Shown here piece by piece: positions 26,262 through 34,480 of a stretch of DNA of 64,000 nt (position 1 is its first letter; the number at the start of each line of letters is the position of its first letter). The notes under the pieces are model-generated. The model did not search any database. It was not told the DNA's origin and saw only the letters and a program-made list of their open reading frames with translations. Where the stretch lies: assembly GCA_964572825.1 (NCBI GenBank), contig CAZNGS010000013.1:20518-84517 (forward strand). Direction: 5' to 3'. The position numbers and the translations under genes are program-made. This DNA comes from CAYVBE01 sp964572825. Its GTDB lineage: Bacteria > Planctomycetota > Brocadiia > SM23-32.

Positions 26262-27338
26262 ATGGACGATGACACGCTGCAACTGCTGGAGAGCCTCACT
26301 CAGCTCGACGGTGTGCCGGGCTTCGAGGACGAGGTGCGGGATTTCATCCGGCAACGGCTGGAGGGAGTGGCCCAGTTCGACACGGACAACCTGGGCAGCA
26401 TCATCTGCAGGAAGGCCGGAGAGGAAGAATCTCCACGCATCATGCTGCCGGCCCACATGGACGAGATCGGCTTCATGGTCAAGGACATCACGGACGAGGG
26501 CCTCCTGCGTTTCGCCCCGCTGGGCGGCTGGCTGGACCAGACGCTGCTGGGCCACGTGGTGACCGTCCACACGCGGAAGGGCAGGCTTCGGGGCGTCATC
26601 GGTTCCACGCCTCCGCACCTCATGCCGGCGGAGGAGCGCAAGAAGGTCATCAAGCGCAAGAAGATGTTCATCGACGTGGGCGCACGCGGCAAGGAGCACG
26701 CCCGGGATGAACTCGGCGTGCGGATCGGCGATCCCGTGGTGCCGCGGCAGACCTTCGAGCGCATCGGCGGAGGCGAGTTCCTGCTGGCCAAGGCGTGGGA
26801 CGACCGCGTGGGATGCGCCCTGATGATCCACGCCCTCCGGCGCCTGGCCGAGACCGCCCATCCCAACACGGTCTACGGGGTCGGCACCACCCAGGAGGAG
26901 GTCGGCACCCGCGGAGCCCGGACGGCGGTGGACGTCGTGGACCCCGATTTCTGCATCGTTCTGGACGTGGGCCTGGCCACGGACATGCCGGGCGTCGAAG
27001 GAGAGGTCAAGACCGCCATGGGCGAGGGCCCCATCATCTACATGCTGGACGCGGGCACCATCCCCGACCGGCGGCTCAACCAGATGGTCATCGAGATCGC
27101 CGAGGAGGGGGACATACCGCACCAGCTCAGCCTGATGGAGGGCGGCGCCACCGATGCGCGGGCCATCCACGTGCATTCCCGAGGGGTGCCCAGCGCGTCG
27201 ATCGGCATCCCCGCGCGATACATCCACAGCCACGCCGGCCTGATCCACGCGGACGACTACGAGGCCACCCTCCGCCTGATGCTGGAGGTCGTGAAGGCCC
27301 TCTCGCCCGGGCGCGCCGAGGACCTCCTGGGGCGGTAG
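26262..27338 (+). CDS. M42-family metallo-aminopeptidase
   Basis: A 358-residue cytosolic dinuclear peptidase of the glutamyl-aminopeptidase/endoglucanase M42 family. Metal and catalytic residues are present: H65 and D67 in PAHMDEIGFMV, D180 in AWDDRVGC, the Glu pair E212-E213 in TTQEEVGTRGA, D235 in VLDVGLATD, and the late His in YIHSHAGLIHADD. GGAGG abuts an ATG at 26253 but is nine bases from 26262, which is therefore preferred. The next gene follows after six bases. It trims N-terminal residues from peptides produced by other proteases. Confidence 0.9.
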   Translation: MDDDTLQLLESLTQLDGVPGFEDEVRDFIRQRLEGVAQFDTDNLGSIICRKAGEEESPRIMLPAHMDEIGFMVKDITDEGLLRFAPLGGWLDQTLLGHVVTVHTRKGRLRGVIGSTPPHLMPAEERKKVIKRKKMFIDVGARGKEHARDELGVRIGDPVVPRQTFERIGGGEFLLAKAWDDRVGCALMIHALRRLAETAHPNTVYGVGTTQEEVGTRGARTAVDVVDPDFCIVLDVGLATDMPGVEGEVKTAMGEGPIIYMLDAGTIPDRRLNQMVIEIAEEGDIPHQLSLMEGGATDARAIHVHSRGVPSASIGIPARYIHSHAGLIHADDYEATLRLMLEVVKALSPGRAEDLLGR

Positions 27339-27344
27339 TGCACC

Positions 27345-28322
27345 ATGCAGCACCCGGAACCCCAAGCGCTGGCTGACCTGCTGGAACGCGCCGCCGCCGG
27401 GGGCGAGGTGTCGGGGGCAAGGGCCGGGCAGCTGGTGCGGACCGATCCGGTCACGCCGGTGTTCCGCTCGGTGGGACTCGACCCGAACGCGCGCGAGCGG
27501 GTGCTGCTGTTCAGGTCGGCCGCCGACCTGTGCCCGGAGGTGCGGCTGAATGCCGCCGGACTCGAGGTGGCCGCGCGCATGGGCCCCGACGAGCTGTGGC
27601 GCTTCTATCTGCCGCTGTGCCGGCTGATCGGGCGCCTGCGCGGCAAGGCGCCGGGGCGGGCGGTCGTGGGCGTGGCCGGGTGCGGGGGCTCGGGCAAGTC
27701 GGTTTTCACGGCCCTGCTCCAAACGATCCTGAACCGGGCCCCTACCCCCCCGGCCCCCGCCGCGCTGTGTCCCCTGGATGGGTTTCACCACCCCAACGCC
27801 TACCTGGAAGAGCACTTCACGGCGGACAGGGCCGGCCGGCGGGTATCGCTGCGGTCCCTCAAGGGCGCTCCGCAGACCTTCGACGTGCGGGCATACGCGG
27901 AGACGCTGCGGAAGGCGCGGACGGAGCCGCAGGTCCGCCTGCCGGGCTACGATCGCCGGCTGCACGACCCCGTGCCCGACGCCGTGAGCATCGGGCCGAA
28001 CGACGGCATCGTGCTGACCGAGGGTAACTACCTCCTGCTGGAGCGAGGCGGGTGGGCCCCGGTGCGGCCGCTGCTGGACCTGGCCCTGTTTGTGTTCCTG
28101 CCGCCCGGCGTCACGCGCAGCTCGATCATCGAGCGGCACGTGCGCGGCGGACGCTCCCGGCGGGAAGCCGTCCAGCATTACGAGCATTCGGACCGGTGGA
28201 ACGCGCAGCTCATCCTGTCCACCATGCACCGGGCGGACCTCGTAGTTCGTCGATCGGCAGGCCACCGGATAGAAGCCGTAGAGCGCCCCGAGAGCCCGGT
28301 TGATTCGGCAGAGGGCGTGTGA
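27345..28322 (+). CDS. P-loop nucleoside/sugar kinase (PRK/uridine-kinase-like)
   Basis: A 325-residue kinase of the YggC/FrcK-type branch of the phosphoribulokinase-uridine kinase group. Walker A is GCGGSGKS at 112-119. The substrate motif is PLDGFHHPNAYLEEH, then the family block KGAPQTFDVRAYAE and the Walker B-like IVLTEGNYLLL. The first 100 residues are an additional helical domain preceding the kinase core, longer than usual for the family. It follows the M42 gene by six bases. Substrate unknown; a sugar or nucleoside is likely. Confidence 0.75.
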   Translation: MQHPEPQALADLLERAAAGGEVSGARAGQLVRTDPVTPVFRSVGLDPNARERVLLFRSAADLCPEVRLNAAGLEVAARMGPDELWRFYLPLCRLIGRLRGKAPGRAVVGVAGCGGSGKSVFTALLQTILNRAPTPPAPAALCPLDGFHHPNAYLEEHFTADRAGRRVSLRSLKGAPQTFDVRAYAETLRKARTEPQVRLPGYDRRLHDPVPDAVSIGPNDGIVLTEGNYLLLERGGWAPVRPLLDLALFVFLPPGVTRSSIIERHVRGGRSRREAVQHYEHSDRWNAQLILSTMHRADLVVRRSAGHRIEAVERPESPVDSAEGV

Positions 28323-28328
28323 TATAAC
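28300..28328 (+). promoter_or_regulatory. Promoter of the oxidoreductase gene inside the kinase 3' end
   Basis: -35 TTGATT (28300-28305), 17-base spacer, -10 TATAAC (28323-28328). It overlaps the last codons of the kinase gene and would start the next transcript near 28335. Confidence 0.6.
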
Positions 28329-28363
28329 CGCGCTGTAGACCAGGAACCAGATGGAGATCATCA

Positions 28364-29332
28364 GTGGCAGTTAAAATTGGGTTTATCGGCACCGGAGGGA
28401 TCGCCCGGCGGCACTTCGCAGCGCTGAAGGACATCCCGGAGGCACGCGTGGTGGCCTGCACGGACGTCGACCCGGACCGTGCGGCGGAGGCCGCCGCCCG
28501 GTTCGCCGGCGCGGGCGCGTACACTGACCACCGCGAGATGCTGGACAAGCAGGACCTCGATGCGGCCTACATCTGCGTTCCGCCGCACGCCCACGGACCC
28601 ATCGAGCTGGACCTGATCGAGCGCAGGATACCGTTCTTCCTGGAGAAGCCGCTGGCCAACGACCTGGAAACCGCCGCCGAGATTCTCGAGGCACTGCAGA
28701 GGACCGACCTCGTCACCAGCGTGGGCTATCACCTGCGATACGGCGAGAACGTGGGCCGCCTGCGCGACCTGCTGGATGAGAACCCACCCGTGGTGGCCCG
28801 GGGGCTCTACGCCTGCGGCATCCCCGGCGCACCCTGGTGGCGGCGCAAGGAGCAGAGCGGCGGCCAGGTGGTCGAGCAGTCCACGCACGTCTACGACCTG
28901 GCACGCTGCCTGTTCGGCGAGGTCGACCAGGTGTTCTGCCAGTGCAGACGCGACGTCATAACGGATGAGGAGGACTACAACGTGGAGGACGCCAGCATCT
29001 GCTCACTGCGGTTCCGGGACGGCCTGCTGTGCGAGATCACGAGCACCTGCGCGGTCAGCCAGGGGGAGATATCCCTGGAGGTGCTCACCCGGAAGGCGCG
29101 GGCCAGACTCGAGGGCGGCGTGCGCGAACTGACGGTCACCACGGAACAGGTCACCCGGAGCTACCGTCCGTCGGAAGACCTGGGAATGCGCGAGAACCTG
29201 GCCTTCGTCGGTGCCCTGACGCAGGGCGACACGTCGGAAATCAAAAGCACCTACGAGGACTCCTATCGAACGCACGCGGTCACGTGTGCGGCCAATCGGT
29301 CCATGGAAACGGGAGAGCCGGAGGCTCCCTGA
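28364..29332 (+). CDS. Gfo/Idh/MocA-family oxidoreductase
   Basis: A 322-residue NAD(P)-dependent sugar or cyclitol dehydrogenase. The Rossmann motif is GFIGTGGIARRH (6-17), and the family motif EKP is E94-K95-P96 in FFLEKPLAND. The substrate-binding alpha/beta domain follows (SVGYHLRYGENV, then EQSTHVYDLAR with the catalytic-type His). It starts with GTG, with GGAGA seven bases upstream. No signal peptide. Specificity is not readable; local context gives only general carbohydrate metabolism. Confidence 0.88.
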   Translation: MAVKIGFIGTGGIARRHFAALKDIPEARVVACTDVDPDRAAEAAARFAGAGAYTDHREMLDKQDLDAAYICVPPHAHGPIELDLIERRIPFFLEKPLANDLETAAEILEALQRTDLVTSVGYHLRYGENVGRLRDLLDENPPVVARGLYACGIPGAPWWRRKEQSGGQVVEQSTHVYDLARCLFGEVDQVFCQCRRDVITDEEDYNVEDASICSLRFRDGLLCEITSTCAVSQGEISLEVLTRKARARLEGGVRELTVTTEQVTRSYRPSEDLGMRENLAFVGALTQGDTSEIKSTYEDSYRTHAVTCAANRSMETGEPEAP

Positions 29333-29352
29333 GCCCGCCGGCGGGCAATGTC

Positions 29353-29706
29353 ATGGTCAGGGAATCCACAGAAGAGAAATCCACACAGGGCTGGGTCAAG
29401 GAATACATCGTCGGCCTGGGCCTGGGCACCGGGGCGGCCCTGTACGGAATCTACTCCCTGTTCGCGGGCAGCACGTACATGCCCGGTCTGCGGGGCGGCA
29501 CCACCAGCGTGCACGGCTCGCACGGTGTGGGTGCGGCGATCATGTACCTGGCGGGCGGCCTGTTCCTGGTCATGCGTTTCTTCGTGCACCGGCGCTGCCG
29601 TCTGGAGGCGACGCGCAGCCAGGTCTACCTGCTGGAGAACGTGCTGCTGGTGGTCTTCGTCGGCTCGGCTTTCTACGTGCTGCTCAACGTCGGCACGGCG
29701 GGCTGA
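29353..29706 (+). CDS. Small three-span membrane protein
   Basis: A 117-residue protein with three predicted membrane helices: YIVGLGLGTGAALYGIYSLF, VGAAIMYLAGGLFLVMRFFV and VYLLENVLLVVFVGSAFYVLL. A long overlapping frame extends upstream into the oxidoreductase gene but is non-protein-like there, so the ATG at 29353 is chosen although its ribosome site is weak. It lies 20 bases after the oxidoreductase gene. Function unknown. Confidence 0.65.
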   Translation: MVRESTEEKSTQGWVKEYIVGLGLGTGAALYGIYSLFAGSTYMPGLRGGTTSVHGSHGVGAAIMYLAGGLFLVMRFFVHRRCRLEATRSQVYLLENVLLVVFVGSAFYVLLNVGTAG

Positions 29707-29726
29707 CCAACGGGTGTCCGCCCTAT

Positions 29727-29773
29727 CCCGGATATTTCAGTGCGCCTTCTCACGGCGCACTGAAATACCCGGG
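29727..29773. terminator. Long hairpin between convergent genes
   Basis: Twenty bases (29727-29746) pair with 29754-29773 with one A-C mismatch around a 7-base loop. It lies between the stop codons of two convergent genes, ending one base before the minus-strand stop codon. No U-tract follows on either side, so it may act as a bidirectional intrinsic stop, an mRNA 3' end protector, or both. Confidence 0.65.
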
Positions 29774-29774
29774 C

Positions 29775-30461
29775 TTATCCCTCTTCTATGATGCGCTCCA
29801 GGTAGTCCCTGACCGTCTCACCGGGAGGTGCGCTTTCCACCAATTCCCACCGTCTGCGGTCCCGCGGGTCACCCCGGACGGTAAAGCGGAACCCCCGCCG
29901 GTAGAAGCGGATGCAGCCCTGCCGGTCCACGATGAACAGGGCGGGGATGGCATCCGGCTGGGCGGCTCCCGCCGCGCGGGCGAGTTTTCTGATGGCGGAC
30001 ATCTTGCCGTCGTCCAGATAGATGGGCACATTAACCCCCAGTTGCTGCGCCACCATGGCGGCCTGCTCCGAACCCGGCGCATTGACGACTATGCTCAGGG
30101 CTCCCACGCCGTAGGCCTCATACCTGTTGCGCAGGTCCGCCACGTGCCGCAGGGCCATCCGGCTGTTCACATTGTTCACGTGCCAGCCCACGATCAAGGT
30201 GACGTAGGGATTGTGCGCCGGACGCAGCTTCTTTTTCTGGCCGGAGGTCGTCTCCACTTCCACCGCGGGGCACTGCCGCGCCTCGCCGGGCGGATAATAC
30301 AGCACGGCCCCCTCCGTATCTTGAGGCCGGAGCCTTTCCATCACCTCCACCGGGGTCCGGGCCCCGGTCAGGTCCGCGTCCGGTTGACCTTCGTCCCCGG
30401 TGGAAGAGCACCCGACCGAGACGACCAGCAGCGCCGCCACCAGCAGCAATCGGCTGTGCAT
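29775..30461 (-). CDS. Thioredoxin-fold (AhpC/TlpA-like) lipoprotein without CxxC
   Basis: A 228-residue exported protein. An N-terminal signal (MHSRLLLVAALLVVSVGC) ends at a lipoprotein-type Cys. The domain has the thioredoxin/TlpA order of elements: VTLIVGWHVNNVNSRMALRH after the first strand, then IPALFIVDRQGCIRFYRRGF with the cis-Pro segment. Where TlpA proteins have W-C-x-x-C, this reads W-H-V-N-N, so the resolving and attacking cysteines are missing. A redox role is therefore doubtful; binding or scaffolding is possible. It is the last gene of a long minus-strand run, 16 bases after tmk. Confidence 0.7.
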   Translation of the reverse strand: MHSRLLLVAALLVVSVGCSSTGDEGQPDADLTGARTPVEVMERLRPQDTEGAVLYYPPGEARQCPAVEVETTSGQKKKLRPAHNPYVTLIVGWHVNNVNSRMALRHVADLRNRYEAYGVGALSIVVNAPGSEQAAMVAQQLGVNVPIYLDDGKMSAIRKLARAAGAAQPDAIPALFIVDRQGCIRFYRRGFRFTVRGDPRDRRRWELVESAPPGETVRDYLERIIEEG

Positions 30462-30477
30462 CTCCCTGTCCTTTCTT

Positions 30478-31191
30478 CTAACTCGGTCTGTGTGCGTCAA
30501 GAACGGGCCCCACGCATTCCCACACCGCCTCGGCTATCCGCTCCGGCGGCAGCATCTCCGATCCCTCCGCGCAGGGAATCACCGCCCATGGCCCGCGCGT
30601 GTGCCGCGCCACCTCCTCGTAGGCCCGCGCCGTCGCCTGCAGGTAGTCCGCGTCGCTCTCGTGGATGTCCTCCTCGCTGCAGATGCGAGCATCCGCCCCG
30701 CGCGCCCGCAACAAACTCACCGCCACGGCGGGGGATACCCGCAGCAGCACCTGCAGGTCGGGGCGCGGCAGCCCGAATACCTCGTACTCCAGCCGGTCGA
30801 TCCACCCGTAGAAACTCCGGCGCTCCGCCGCCTCCTCGATCTTCGCGCCCTGGTGGGCCATGTTGGCCGGCACATAGCGGTTGCAGATAACGGCCTTCCC
30901 CTCGGCCAGCCAGCCCCGCAGCCGGGGGAGCGCCTCCCACCGGTCGCAGGCATAGGGCAGCGCCGCCAGGCGGGCGTCCACGTCCACCGCCCGTCCGGCG
31001 AAATCGCCCCGTAGATACTGCCGAATCAGGTCACCGAAGAACCCTTCCTCGTACCGGGGGAACGAGATGACTTCCACCGTGTGGCCGGCATCGCCGACGC
31101 GGCGGGCCAGCAGCTCGGCCTGCGTGGTCTTCCCGCTGCCGTCAATGCCGCACAGTGCCACCAGCCGGCCCTTTGTCCCGCTCTCGTTCAC
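30478..31191 (-). CDS. tmk: Thymidylate kinase
   Basis: A 237-residue dTMP kinase-family protein. The P-loop GIDGSGKTTQAELLARR is at 15-31. The DRW-type segment YACDRWEA and the thymidine-site segment VICNRYVPANMAHQGAK follow; the latter has C-N-R-Y in place of the usual D-R-Y, a small departure. It starts with GTG overlapping the previous stop as GTGA (31191-31188), so it is translationally coupled to the UxaC-like gene. Confidence 0.82.
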   Translation of the reverse strand: MNESGTKGRLVALCGIDGSGKTTQAELLARRVGDAGHTVEVISFPRYEEGFFGDLIRQYLRGDFAGRAVDVDARLAALPYACDRWEALPRLRGWLAEGKAVICNRYVPANMAHQGAKIEEAAERRSFYGWIDRLEYEVFGLPRPDLQVLLRVSPAVAVSLLRARGADARICSEEDIHESDADYLQATARAYEEVARHTRGPWAVIPCAEGSEMLPPERIAEAVWECVGPVLDAHRPS

Positions 31192-32507
31192 GCGGCACCC
31201 GTCCTCCCCGGTCGGAAAATGCGCAGTGCGTTGTCCCGCAGCAGCAGCCGGGCCAGCTCCACGGCCTCCCCCTCCGTGCCGTAGCCGGGTTCCACCACGT
31301 CCCGCGCCAGCACCCTCGCGAGCACGCGCCGGTACATGTTGAACTTCGCCAGCCCGAACTCCAGCTTATACATGTCGCTGTAGTAGCCGATCAGCTTGTT
31401 CCCGGGCACGCTCTGGAGGCGCGCCGCCAGGTCGCGCTCGATCCACGCCGGCACATTCAGGTACCACCAGTGCCCGCTGAGCACGACGTTCTGCACGATC
31501 CACCCGTAGGCCGCCAGCTCCTGCGCCTGGCTGTCACTGAGCACGGACAGGCAGAAGGTCACTTCCGGGAAGGCGTTCAGCAGGGGCAGCAGTCCGCGCA
31601 GGGTGTCCCCCGCCGCAGGCAGGTCGGTCCCCCGGGGCACGCCGTGGCGATAGGCGTCCCGCACGACGCCGTACATGATCTGGAAGGGCATGGCGTTTTC
31701 CCGACAGCACTCGCACAGCTCAAACAGCACGCCGCTGTGCAGGATGGGTCCGTGGTCGCCGGGCGACCCTTTGAGGGCGTTCTGCACGGCCCGGTCGAAA
31801 TCGCCCGCCCCCACTCTGTAGGCCCGGAAACCGGGGGGCAGGGAGATGGCCGCGCTCAGGGCGCCGTGGGCCCAGAAGCGCTCCACCACCGCGCGGAGGG
31901 CGTCCCGCAGGCTCTCCGCCCCATCCAGGCTCACCCCGGTGACACGTTCCAGCGCGCCCTGCACCTGGCTCGTGTGCAGGTCGAACACCAGCGAATCCGC
32001 CCGCAGCGAAGGGACGAACAGCTCTCGGTCGATATCCTCCAGCGGATCGTTGAAGCTGTTGGTGAGGAAAACCTTCTCGATGTGCGACTGCTCCATCACG
32101 CGCCGCGCGCGGTCCGGCTCGGCCGCCGCCCGACGGACGGCCTCGTCCAGGGGCTGCCAGTTGTCCGGCGTGAGGGCCTCCTCGCCGAACTCGAACAGCT
32201 CCCGCGCCAGCTCCATCAGCCAGCTATACTGGACGGTGTTGTCCACGTCGGCCATCGCCTCCAGCAGCTCCGGGATCATCTCCTCGTCGGGTCGGCCCGG
32301 GTCGATGACCGTCTCGCTCATGCCGGCGCTGTGCGCCAGCTCCGTGTAATAGTGATAGCCCAGCAGTTCCCGGAGCGAACCGGCAACGGGCGCGGTGTGC
32401 GGCACGTGAGAGTGCACGTCCACGGCCTGGATGTCCATGACCTCGTCGAGCAGTCTGTGCTGCAGTCGCTGCGAATCGGCCACGTCTGGTTCCTTTCCTG
32501 CGTCCAT
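31188..32507 (-). CDS. Glucuronate isomerase (UxaC)-like amidohydrolase
   Basis: A 439-residue metal-dependent hydrolase of the amidohydrolase superfamily. The N-terminal metal motif is DVHSHVP (H-x-H), followed by the uronate-isomerase-like block LLGYHYYTELAHSAGM. The later part (GYYSDMYKLEFGLAKFNMYRRVLARVL) aligns in position with the UxaC D-S-R segment but without its DSR sequence, so true uronate isomerase activity is uncertain. It lies between UPF0210 (four-base gap) and tmk (GTGA overlap). Confidence 0.65.
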   Translation of the reverse strand: MDAGKEPDVADSQRLQHRLLDEVMDIQAVDVHSHVPHTAPVAGSLRELLGYHYYTELAHSAGMSETVIDPGRPDEEMIPELLEAMADVDNTVQYSWLMELARELFEFGEEALTPDNWQPLDEAVRRAAAEPDRARRVMEQSHIEKVFLTNSFNDPLEDIDRELFVPSLRADSLVFDLHTSQVQGALERVTGVSLDGAESLRDALRAVVERFWAHGALSAAISLPPGFRAYRVGAGDFDRAVQNALKGSPGDHGPILHSGVLFELCECCRENAMPFQIMYGVVRDAYRHGVPRGTDLPAAGDTLRGLLPLLNAFPEVTFCLSVLSDSQAQELAAYGWIVQNVVLSGHWWYLNVPAWIERDLAARLQSVPGNKLIGYYSDMYKLEFGLAKFNMYRRVLARVLARDVVEPGYGTEGEAVELARLLLRDNALRIFRPGRTGAA

Positions 32508-32511
32508 CGAT

Positions 32512-33885
32512 TCAGTTGTTGAGCGATTGAAGCGGAGCGGGTATTCTGCCGCCCCGGCGCACGAATTCTTTCGCGCCCTCGGCGCCCCGTACAGGCAGCA
32601 CCACGCTCTGGCCGAACAGGCCCCCGAAGGCCACCTCGTCGCCGGCCTCCTTACCGGGCACGGGGATTACCCGCACCGACGTGGTCTTGCGGTTCACCAC
32701 GCCGATGCTCATCTCGTCGGCGATAAGCGCCGCAATGGTGTCGGGCGACGTGGAGCCGGGCACGGCGATCATGTCCAACCCCACCGAACAGACGCTGGTC
32801 ATGGCCTCCAGCTTCTCCAGGCTCAGGTGACCGCGGGCGGCGGCGTCGCTGAGGGCGGCGTCTTCGCTGACCGGTATGAAGGCCCCGCTCAGGCCACCCA
32901 CGGAGGACGAGGCGAAAAGGCCCCCTTTCTTCACCGCGTCGTTCAGCAGCGCCACCGCGGCGGTGGACCCCGGACTGCCGATCCGGGTAATGCCCATAGC
33001 CTGCAGTATCTCGCCCACGCTGTCGCCCACGCGCGGGGTGGGCGCCAGGGACAGGTCAACGATGCCGAACTCCACGCCCAGCCGGGCGGCCACCTCGCGG
33101 CCGATCAGTTCGCCCACACGGGTGACCCGGAAGGACGTCTTCTTGATCTCCTCCGCCATCTCGCCCAGGTCCGCGCCCTCGTCCCGGCTGACCAGCCGTT
33201 CCACGGCCCGTTTCACGACGCCCGGTCCGCTGACGCCGATGTTCACCACGCAGTCCGGCTCCCCGTAGCCCAGGTAGGCGCCTGACATGAAGGGATTGTC
33301 CTCCGGTATGTTGGCGAAGACCATCAGTTTGGCCGCGCCGAAGCCGCCCTCGCCAGCCGTGGCCTGCGCGGTCTGGATGATCTTCTCGGCCATCAGGTTC
33401 ACGGCATCCATGTTGATGCCGGCGGCGGTGCTGGCCACGTTCGCGGATGCGCAGAGGCGTTCGGTCTCGCTCAGCACGCGCGGCATGGCCTCGATCAGGG
33501 CCGCGTCGGCCGGGGTTATGCCCTTGTGCACCAGCGCGGTGAAGCCGCCGGCCAGGTCCACGTCCACCTCCGCGGCGGCCGCGTTCAGTGCCCGGCCGAT
33601 GCGCGTGAACGCCTCCGCCCCGCCGCCCGCGCCCAGCGCGCTGACCGGGCTGAAGGCCAGCCTCTTGTTGACCACGGGGATGCCGTACTTGTGCTCCACC
33701 TCGCGGCAGACCCGCACCAGGTTGCCCGCCCGGCTGCGTATCTTCTGGCTCGCCTTCCGGCACAGGCGGTCTACGTCCGGGTCCGCGCAATCCAGCAGGT
33801 TGATGCCCAGCGTGACGGTCCGCACGTCCAGGTTCTCCTCCTGGAACATGCGGAGCGTGGCCATGATGTCTTCAGTGCGCAGCAT
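32512..33885 (-). CDS. UPF0210/PFL-like family protein
   Basis: A 457-residue protein matching the UPF0210 (DUF711) family throughout: MLRTEDIMATLRMFQEENLDVRTVT at the N-terminus, then HKYGIPVVNKRLAFSPVSAL and TRIGSPGSTAAVALLNDAVKKGG. The family is related by fold to glycyl-radical enzymes but lacks a glycyl-radical activation motif and has no settled function. It follows the ACT-domain gene by 14 bases, the usual arrangement of this pair. Confidence 0.9.
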   Translation of the reverse strand: MLRTEDIMATLRMFQEENLDVRTVTLGINLLDCADPDVDRLCRKASQKIRSRAGNLVRVCREVEHKYGIPVVNKRLAFSPVSALGAGGGAEAFTRIGRALNAAAAEVDVDLAGGFTALVHKGITPADAALIEAMPRVLSETERLCASANVASTAAGINMDAVNLMAEKIIQTAQATAGEGGFGAAKLMVFANIPEDNPFMSGAYLGYGEPDCVVNIGVSGPGVVKRAVERLVSRDEGADLGEMAEEIKKTSFRVTRVGELIGREVAARLGVEFGIVDLSLAPTPRVGDSVGEILQAMGITRIGSPGSTAAVALLNDAVKKGGLFASSSVGGLSGAFIPVSEDAALSDAAARGHLSLEKLEAMTSVCSVGLDMIAVPGSTSPDTIAALIADEMSIGVVNRKTTSVRVIPVPGKEAGDEVAFGGLFGQSVVLPVRGAEGAKEFVRRGGRIPAPLQSLNN

Positions 33886-33899
33886 GTTCGGGTCTCACC

Positions 33900-34463
33900 T
33901 CAGAGCTGCTGGCGAAACGCCACGTCGTTGGTGGCCAGAAAGACGTTCTCGTGCTGCAGGCTGGCCCTCATCTGCTCGTCGGGCCACAGGGACTCCACGT
34001 CCATCTGCAGCCGTTCCACCTCGAGGTCGGCGGGAACCTGAAGCTGCGCTATCAGCATGAACCCCGCCCCCTCACAGTGGGCGTAGAGGTCGTCGATGTT
34101 GATGTTCCGGCTGGCCAGGTAGCGGCAGATGCGGTGAATGATCCCCCGGCGGTCCGGTCCCGAAAGGGTAAGGATGAACCGCTCCCCGCCGGCCACCACG
34201 GGCGGTGGCTCCAGCACGGCCCGCTCCTTGACCGAGACCTCCAGCTCGCCGGGCGAGCCGCTCCCCCTCACCGCCCCGGCCAGCTGTCCCGCGTCCACGG
34301 ATTCGTCGAAGTGCACCGTGATGATGATGGTGAAATACCCCCGCATGACCGTCTGGCTGATGGCGTCGATGTTGCCGCCCAGTTCCGCGACGGCGCCCGC
34401 CACGTCGGCCACGATGCCCACGCGGTCCAGGGACATTACGGTCAGGACGAAATCCCGGGGCAT
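33900..34463 (-). CDS. Tandem ACT-domain regulatory protein (UPF0237/GcvR-like)
   Basis: A 187-residue protein of two ACT domains: FVLTVMSLDRVGIVADVAGAVAELGGNI (about 4-31) and FILTLSGPDRRGIIHRICRYLA (about 100-121). ACT domains bind amino acids. AGGGAGGG lies eight bases upstream of 34463; an open frame running further upstream belongs to the gpsA shadow. Its neighbour UPF0210 is its near-constant companion, so the ACT protein probably regulates or senses for it. Confidence 0.88.
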   Translation of the reverse strand: MPRDFVLTVMSLDRVGIVADVAGAVAELGGNIDAISQTVMRGYFTIIITVHFDESVDAGQLAGAVRGSGSPGELEVSVKERAVLEPPPVVAGGERFILTLSGPDRRGIIHRICRYLASRNINIDDLYAHCEGAGFMLIAQLQVPADLEVERLQMDVESLWPDEQMRASLQHENVFLATNDVAFRQQL

Positions 34464-34480
34464 ATCACGTTCCCTCCCTG

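Noticed and set aside
26130..28361. Open frame of 743 codons on the minus strand
   Set aside because: Antisense to the M42 peptidase and kinase genes, with no family resemblance.
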